In this document: positions 57,637 through 64,000 of the stretch, one piece after another
Layout of the letters: each line of letters opens with the position of its first letter
Position numbering within the stretch: the first letter of the stretch is position 1
From: Mytilus californianus
Taxonomy: Eukaryota > Mollusca > Bivalvia > Mytilida > Mytilidae
DNA: 64,000 bases
Assembly: GCF_021869535.1 (NCBI RefSeq)
Contig: NW_026262690.1
Location: 62,814,995-62,878,994, forward strand
Direction: 5' to 3'
Translations under genes and position numbers: made by a program
The notes under the pieces: model-generated
Database searches by the model: none
What the model saw: the letters and a program-made list of their open reading frames with translations, nothing else
Told to the model about the DNA's origin: nothing

Positions 57637-58110
57637 GCGGTCGTATATTGGTATGACGTCGGCGTCGTAGTCCGGAGACACATTGGTTTTCGCACTATAA
57701 CTTTAGTTTAAGTGAATGGATCTCTATGAAATTTTACCATAAGGTTAAATACCACAAAAGGAAGGTTGGGATTGATTTTGTGGGTTATGGTACCAACAGT
57801 TAAGGAATTAGGGGCCAAAAATAAGCATTTTCTAATTTCCAGACAATAACTTGTGGAACGGTGTATGGATCTCTCTGAAATTATACCACAAGTTTCCATA
57901 CCAAAGGGATGGTTAGGATTTGCCTTGGGGTGTTATGGCTCAAACCGTTTATTAATTAGGGGCAAAAAAGGGGGAAAAACAAGGTTGTCCTAGTTACTGA
58001 CAAATTCTTAAGAACAAAACATAATTTAAAGCAGTGTAAGGGAGATAAATCAAATACATCATTTGAATTACCTCCCTAAATTTGAATTGAGATTATGACC
58101 ATATCTTGAG
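57637..58110 (+). mobile_element. Family A 5' fragment, sister of 15648-16200
   Basis: GCGGTCGTATATTGG, GACGTCGGCGTCGTAG, two array 1 units, then the GGGAGGTAAT-type foldback and GATTATGACCATATCTTGAG. The first arm of the 5' hairpin is missing. It shares the truncated layout of the earlier copy, so both descend from one shortened subfamily. Confidence 0.7.
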
Positions 58111-58309
58111 GGAAAGAATTTTTTGGGGGGGAAGAAATTGTGGGGGTCAATTTTTTTTAATTTCAGATTTCAGAAATTAAAAAGAATTATTCTTCAAATA
58201 TTACTTTTTTTTCAAATTTCAAATATTGAAAAATTTCAAGAAGTAATCTTTAATTGCACAGAATGGCGCATTAGATTTGTAAAATCTTTGACCACATTTA
58301 TTTATTTGT

Positions 58310-59554
58310 TATGCAGAATCTGACCGTGTATTTAGATTTTTAATTTTGGGTCCAGTTTTCAAATTGGTCTACATTAAGGTCCAAAGGGTCCAAAATTAAA
58401 CTTAGTTTGATTTTAACAAAAATTGAATTCTTGGGGTTCTTTGATATGCTGAATCTAAACATGTGTTTAGATTTTTGATTATGGGCCCAGTTTTCAAGTT
58501 GGTCCAAGTTTAGGTCCAAAATTAAACTTTGTTTGATTTCAACAATAATTGAATATATGGGGTTCTTTGATATGCTGAATCTCACCATGTATTTTGATTT
58601 TTGGGCCCTGTTATCAAATTGGTCCACATTGAGGTCAAAAGGGTCCAAAATTAAACTATTTGATTTCATCAAAAATTGAATTCTTTGGATTCTTTGATAT
58701 GCTGAATCTAACCATGTATTTAGATTTTGGATATTGGACCATAATAGGTAAATTAAAAAAATTTAAGTTCTTAGACCACATTCATTCTGTGTCAGAAACC
58801 TATGCTGTGTCAAATATTTAATCACAATCCAAATTGAGAGCTGTATCAAGCTTGAATGTTGTGTCCATACTTGCCCCAACTGTTCAGGGTTCATAATCAT
58901 TATTAGGGTCTCTAGTTTAAAAAATTTGTCTGATGACCCCTCCTTCCAACCATCATGGCCAACTTGGTTAAAAATAGAACATAGGGGTAAAATCGATTTT
59001 TGGATTATATCTCTAAAACTAAAGGATTTAGAGCAAATCTGACATGTGGCAAAAATGTTCATCAGATTTAGATTTATCTGCCCTGAAATTTTCAGTCGAA
59101 TCAAACAACCCTTTGTTGGGTTGCTACCTCTGAGTTAGTAATTTTACAGAAATTTTGCAGTTTTTTGTTATTATCTTAGATATCATTATAGTATCTAATA
59201 TCTAATACTATTAATTATGATTTTAACCTTATTTTACATGATTTCCAAAGCATCAGTAAATACAGGTGAGGGACACAGGCTCTTGAGAGTTTCTTTAAAA
59301 TTTTCCATTTTAAATTGGTTATTTCTGATTTATATTTAAAAGCAAATAATAATGATATGGTTTGAATAAGTAAATTAAAATTTTTTAAGTTCTTAGACCA
59401 CATTCATTCTGTGTCAGAAACCTATGCTGTGTCAAATATTTAATCACAATCCAAATTCAGAGCTGTATCAAGCTTGAATGTTGTGTCCATACTTGCCCCA
59501 ACTGTTCAGGGTTTGACCTCTGAGGTCGTATCAAGCTGCGCCCAGCAGAGCATT
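58310..59554 (+). mobile_element. Array 3, A tails and a C fragment, composite
   Basis: Array 3 units (58310-58740) pass into an A tail. The tail is cut at TTCAGGGTTCA (58892) by a family C remnant (58893-59290: AATCATTATTAGGGTCTCTA to GGTGAGGGACACAGGCTCTT), followed by a second A tail ending GAGGTCGTATC, GCTGCGCCCAGCAGAGC, TTTTAT. The C remnant lacks its 5' hairpin. Confidence 0.7.
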
Positions 59555-60074
59555 TTATTGTTAAATTTTATAACTTACCGTAGGAACTCGCCTATTAGTC
59601 GGAAAATTGGGAGTAAAATTCCTAATCCAGAGAGGGGTACCAACTAATAGACGAGATCCAGCGACCAGAGGAAAAATCCTGGTCAAAACTACGTTGGTGA
59701 TTGCCATACCTACATAAATCCCTAAATAAAATGATTTTGTTAAAATAAATGACTACAATACTGTCTTTGTGTTTTATTTGTTCTTTGTAAACTTTTTTCT
59801 GTCAATTCGTGTCGAATTTCCGACTGTTTCCGGTTTGTGTATTGATTTTCATTTTGTTTGTGCATAAACCCAAAAGAAAGAGCCAAGAACCAAAAATGAA
59901 AACGAGATAACAATGTACCAACTATGTAAAAGGATGTTTTCAGCGGAGTTAATGTGTCATTATTGTGATATCATGATATCAATTCAATACTTATAAATCA
60001 TACAATAATCAAAAATAATTTTAAGATTCATTCCCAAGATCAAAATATTATTCATTATTAAAATGTCTCGGGTA

Positions 60075-61247
60075 CAGGCGCGGATCCAGAGCTTAAAGCG
60101 GGGGGGGGGGGGTTTGAGAAGTATTTTTAAACATTATAGAAGCTTTCTTAATTGTTAACCAAACCTTATGTTTTCAATAATTGGCACACTTTTTGTTCAT
60201 CCGTCATATGGTTAATCAAAATTGAATTTTTAGATTAGTTTAATTATTTAATTCCAGATAAAAATACCTCAATAAATGAAAATTGGCAAACATTGAATGT
60301 ACAAAGTTATCCTGAAAGTCTATTGTTGATAATTTCATCCTGATGTTATAGGCTCTAGCATACTGATTGATCACTGCAGTTTTGACAATTTCCGTGCTGA
60401 TACGAATATGCATTAAAGCAAGGCCATTGAGTATCTCGCTTGTCATGGTTGATCGCAAATAGGTCTTTAAGAGTTTGAAAGAGCTGAAAGTCTTGTAATT
60501 CTCTTAATAAGGCTGTTTGGTGGTATTCTGTGTTTCCGTGAAGTTAACATTCACCATTTACCTTTACCAAATTATGTGTCCGAGGTTGTGGTCAGTAGCG
60601 AACAAAACGCAAAATTTGCAGTAAATTCCGTCGGTGAAGTTAAATATACAATCCATGGGTAATAGTGGAGCAACGCATATTTGAAGCATCTTTTAAACCC
60701 GTACATTTCTCGTTTAGGAAAAGGAAAAAAAACTATGATAAGTGGTTGCCAGTTTTTAATTAGAATGCTATACATATCAGCACTAGGTACTGATGTGGAA
60801 ATAAAGTTTGCAATATCCTTAGATTCAGCAGGTGTCGCAGCAGTTGCAGAAATTAAAAAAAATAATAAAAAAATCTTGTGGATATTATAGAGTGAGAAAG
60901 TATTTTTCTTCAAATCAAGCTATCAGAAAACGTCGTTTTAATTATTAAACCAACAAAGTTATAAAATATAGGATAGCAGCCTTGGATGGTCTGAATTAAA
61001 TCCTTTGATTCTCTAATTATTTCTCCCCAGGCCAATGTAATTATGACATGTGTGTATTTAACGGAGTGTAGCGAGAACGTGTCAGCCAATTAAGTGCTCA
61101 CTGAATATTCAATTTTTAATAAAGATAACATTAAAAAAAAAATGATTAAGTGATTGTATGCTTTTTGCTCACAAAAAGTATTTCAAGATTTTCAAGCGGG
61201 GGGATTTTCCCGAACCCCCCCCCCAAACCCCGCTAAATCCGCTAGTG
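60075..61247 (-). mobile_element. hAT-like remnant with long G/C tracts at its ends
   Basis: Left CAGGCGCGGATCCAG with a G-run (60099-60111); right a C-run followed by CTAAATCCGCTAGTG, the approximate inverse. The GCGGATCCA...GGGGG terminus is one I recall for animal hAT elements. It carries a hAT C-terminal dimerisation fragment near its left end. Confidence 0.65.
60240..60500 (-). pseudogene. hAT transposase C-terminal dimerisation fragment
   Basis: Minus strand, partly before the first ATG: KTFSSFKLLKTYLRSTM, then TSEILNGLALMHIRISTEIV. This is the conserved end of hAT-family transposases (the ERSFSALKRLKTYLRSTM...RLNGLALMHIHRD pattern) used for dimerisation. A stop lies a few codons upstream and no DDE catalytic region is seen, so this is a fossil. 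Confidence 0.75.
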
Positions 61248-61911
61248 CAGGTACATGTAAACACAAAAATTACAAAATTGATTGACAAGCCAATATAATC
61301 CATTGATAACCCCTAATTAAGAGATAAAAGGTTGTAATTACTAAAGGTGTGAAAAATATCAGTGATGGGTGAACAGATGACACTAATGAGTTGGGGTTAT
61401 TTTAATATAAAGTTGATTAGCTTCACTTAATTTTTTTAATCCTTTAATCATCACAATATAATAAGAATTATGAAGTGTACATGCTCATTTAACACTGAGT
61501 TATGTGTGCTGTGAAAAATATTGATTGACTTTTAATTTGTTCAGGTTCATATTGGTTTATGTTTGCTTTTCTCAAACAAAGGTTGTTAGTCATACCCTAC
61601 AAAATCATTGATGCATTACGTAAACAACACACGGCTAATCAAACAATGAACAAAACAACAGGAATGAATACATCTTTATTATTAATAGCAATATAAATTA
61701 TCATAATCAACATCAACTAAATTCAAACCAAACAAACATTCATGCAGAAAATGAATATAATTCGTGGATTTGCATTGGTTTACCGGCGTTCAGTAACTGT
61801 CAGCTGCAAAAAAAATGTCCAAATTTTGTCCGACTTATACGAGGGCAAGACTAAATCCTTAGAATTTGGAGCTGAAAAGGGCAACCGACTAATAGGCGAG
61901 TTTCTACGGTA

Positions 61912-62580
61912 CTTTAATCTGGTCATTACGACATTAGTTGTCCCTTTATAGAACATTTGGTTTTCAGTGCTTTTCAACTACATAATTGATTTGGCCATCT
62001 ATTGTTCCAACTGTTCATGCACCACTGATGTGTCATATGTCATATGGAGACGAAAGTCGTTTTTTCATACTAACAATGTTCTCGTTGCCATGGACACCTG
62101 GTTTTCTGTCTGGACGCACTATGCATGAACCGTGCGTGTGTGGAATACACATGCTGAGTCTTGTAATCATCAGAATTATCCCTCACCTATCAAATAGAAG
62201 CTGAAAACATGCTTCTACTCAAATTTTTACTGGAAATTTACTTTCGTTTTCATTGCTATATGTAATAATAAGTCCCGAGAAATTCGAAAATAATTATGAT
62301 CACATGAAGTACGCTAATTGGATAAACGCAGAGATGATCAAAATCAGTTTACCCATTACCAGCAATAAATATTTTCATTTGAACTTTTGGTTTTCAATGC
62401 CTTTCAACTACATTATTAATTTGGAAGCCAAGGTTACAAGGACCAACAGAAATTTCAATTTTGACGGTCCCAAACAGTAAAAATATTTGCCAGTCATTGG
62501 GTCTGACACAAAGACGTCGTTTGCCAGACCCACTAAAATTCTGCCCCTAGGTCCGACAGGTCAGACGATTAGCTGCATCA
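61912..62580. other. Unassigned DNA with a direct repeat and an element end
   Basis: About 42 bp near 61955 (TTTGGTTTTCAGTGCTTTTC...) returns near 62385 with a few changes. The stretch 62500-62580 (TTTGCCAGACCCACTAAAAT, GGTCCGACAGGTCAGACGAT, GCATCACTG) resembles the inner end of the element at 52481-55484 and joins directly to array 1 sequence, so it is probably the right end of a related TIR element whose left end I could not find. Confidence 0.5.
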
Positions 62581-62584
62581 CTGG

Positions 62585-63087
62585 AATGCTGGGATTGATT
62601 TAGGGGGTAATTGCCACCAATTTTTAGGAATTAGGGGCCAAAAAAGGGGCAAAAAACAAGCATTTTTCTAGTTTCATGACAATAACTTGTGTGTAAGTAT
62701 ATGGATCTTTATGAAATTGTACTACAAGGTTCCATATCACAAAGGGAAAGCTAGAATTGAGTTTGGTGGTAATTGCCCAAAATGTTTAGGAATAAGGGGC
62801 CAAAAATAAGCATTTTTCTAGTTTCCAGACAATAACTTGTGTTCAAGTGTATGGATCTCTCTGAAATTGTACTGCAAGGTACCATACCACAAAGGTAAGG
62901 CTTGGATTGATTTTGGGGGTAATTGCCTCAAAATTTTAGGAAAAAGGTGCAAAAAAACAAGCATTTTCTAGTTTCAGGACAATAACTTGTGTGTAAGTGT
63001 ATGGATCTTTATGAAATTGTACTACAAGGTTCCATATCACAAAGGGAAAGCTGGGTTTGAGTTTGGGGGTAATTGCCCTAAATGTTT
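62585..63087 (+). repeat. Array 1 fragment of family A
   Basis: About two and a half units (AATGCTGGGATTGATTTAGG, ACAATAACTTGTGTGTAAGT) without a 5' module. It ends abruptly at CCCTAAATGTTTA, where the hAT-derived frame begins. Confidence 0.75.
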
Positions 63088-63089
63088 AA

Positions 63090-63653
63090 CTGGGAGCATG
63101 GAGCTCTTCAGGGTGTGTGACCTTAAGAATTGACAAAATAAAAGAGCATGAACACTGTGCTGAACACTTATTGTCAGTAAACAAAGAATCCGAAGAAATA
63201 AATGCAGAAAAGTGTAGTATAAAAATTAAAGCTGACTCACATAATGCCATTCAAGATGCTTTGAAGGTGCTTTATTACCTAATAGAACACAACCTTTCAC
63301 TCGACTTATTTTCAAGCCTTGTTGATTTAATTATAGAACTTGGTTCATATAATTTAGCCAATCTACGATTAGCCAAAAATGCTAAGTATACAAGTTGGAA
63401 TATAGTTACAGAACTCTTGCAACTACTCAGTGATGAAGTTCAAGAAAATCTATTGAAAGAAATGAGAAAAAGCCCCACTTACTCAATAATGGTCGATGAA
63501 GTAATTGACATTACATCTCATAAACACCTTGCAATTTGTGCTAGGTTCATAGATTCAGAATGTAACATTAAAAATGCCTTTATTAGTGACCCACTGATAA
63601 ATGATGGACGTGCTCAAACAATTGGGGCAATATGCGTAATAGATTCTCCATAG
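63090..63653 (+). CDS. hAT-derived ZNF862-like (DUF4371-type) protein fragment
   Basis: The open frame starts at the repeat junction (63090, no ATG) and runs 188 codons. It begins with the end of a finger (SGCVTLRIDKIKEHEHCAEH), then LFSSLVDLIIELGSYNLANL, NAKYTSWNIVTELLQLLSDE, LLKEMRKSPTYSIMVDEVID, ITSHKHLAICARFIDSE and NDGRAQTI. This order is that of the DUF4371 region, a decayed RNase H-like transposase core, in ZNF862/KIAA1586-like proteins; MVDEVIDITSHKHLA holds the conserved acidic DE-D. It stops soon after, losing the C-terminal dimer domain. The frame is intact for 500 bp, so decay is recent or it is an exon. The finger part expected upstream occurs only at 49345-49773, on the other strand. 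Confidence 0.72.
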   Translation: MGAWSSSGCVTLRIDKIKEHEHCAEHLLSVNKESEEINAEKCSIKIKADSHNAIQDALKVLYYLIEHNLSLDLFSSLVDLIIELGSYNLANLRLAKNAKYTSWNIVTELLQLLSDEVQENLLKEMRKSPTYSIMVDEVIDITSHKHLAICARFIDSECNIKNAFISDPLINDGRAQTIGAICVIDSP

Positions 63654-64000
63654 GCGGTAATGTTAACGTTGTCTTCTGTTGCTCAGGCCATATCGTAAAC
63701 TTGGATATGTATGATGGCTCATTTTGAAGCTGAGACACTTGCACATGTGTGGTGCGATTTTTCGGGGTGGCAAGTGTGATTCGTTTTCCCGTCAAGTGCC
63801 CAACCCCGAAAGATAGTGAAAAATGTCACTCTCCTCAGGAAATAATCCCTAAATTCTGACCATAAAAATCATTAAAAAATATGTCCTTTGTAATTATTTG
63901 TTCAGGTTTATTTTTTTATACTTTTTTTCACATCACATCAGCTCTATAAAACACCAGTCCTAGTTCATTTATGTCAATTTTTAAAATCACAGCTTCCACA
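63654..64000. other. End of window, no gene called
   Basis: Sequence after the DUF4371 fragment, partly GC-richer (63730-63830), then AT-rich. The minus-strand frame 63583-63795 is a shadow. Confidence 0.4.

Larger units (their letters stand above)
59578..61909. mobile_element. 2.3-kb TIR element with TA duplication
   Basis: 25-bp TIRs (CCGTAG...TATTAGTCGG) with one mismatch, each preceded or followed by TA (59576-59577, 61910-61911). TA duplication fits Tc1/mariner-type or related integration, but no DDE transposase frame is visible. The interior contains a hAT-like remnant (60075-61247). Confidence 0.8.

Overview
This window is eukaryotic, most likely from a marine mussel (Mytilidae). The evidence is low-GC DNA, spliced genes, and dispersed repeats I recall from mussel genomes: the ATACGACCGC...GTCGTCGTC repeat, AGCTCACCTGA...GAGCCTCTAGTT, and a retroelement tail ending GACACATTCCCCATTTCC. 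The species call is recall plus inference; no search was run.

Two host genes can be supported, both on the + strand and both SR splicing factors of the SRSF4/5/6 (B52) type. The 3' part of one covers 210-10134: four exons encoding the second RRM with the SWQDLKD signature and a short RS tail, then a polyA signal at 10449. At 51369-51503 lies the first coding exon of a second SR protein (start of RRM1, MGTRVYLGRL...KNGYGFV). Its next exon is not visible before 64000. The pair looks like a partly captured tandem of paralogues about 41 kb apart.

Nearly everything else is mobile or repetitive DNA, often nested. The main component is a set of long non-autonomous elements (families A, B, C, D, E and a minus-strand G; F is a relative by its array) built on one plan. 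Each has a 5' T-run, an imperfect hairpin, usually a GTC/CGTC-rich run, one or more tandem arrays, a 3' copy of one hairpin arm (a subterminal inverted repeat), a second short hairpin, and a T-rich end. Several empty sites can be rebuilt because elements sit inside recognisable sequence, and they fit insertion between two T residues without target duplication. This matches what is known of Helentron-type (Helitron-like) non-autonomous elements. A, B and E share body modules but carry different terminal codes.

Other elements are: a jockey/CR1-like LINE on the minus strand (23265-24700) split by a 6.15-kb A composite from its upstream part (30856-31050); a second LINE (46052-47470); an RT-bearing retroelement tail (36565-37940) that lacks an ATG; three copies of a roughly 310-bp foldback MITE in TTAA sites with TA duplications; hAT-like elements at 32674-36538 (5-bp TSD), 49143-50096, 52481-55484 (6-bp TSD) and 60075-61247; a TA-flanked TIR element 59578-61909; a 649-bp element with a 7-bp TSD at 31224-31872; and a hAT/ZNF862-like (DUF4371-type) fragment at 63117-63653.

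Layout: 1-10470 first SR gene with repeat-filled introns; 10480-17890 C/B/A elements; 17894-23104 AT-rich DNA bracketed by short inverted repeats; 23265-31050 split LINE; 31224-36538 TIR elements carrying a 166-bp satellite; 36565-38500 retroelement; 38550-44279 E element; 44740-50100 LINE, repeats and small hAT; 51369 second SR gene; 52400-59550 nested A/hAT/D elements; 59578-63653 TIR element, hAT remnant and DUF4371 fragment.
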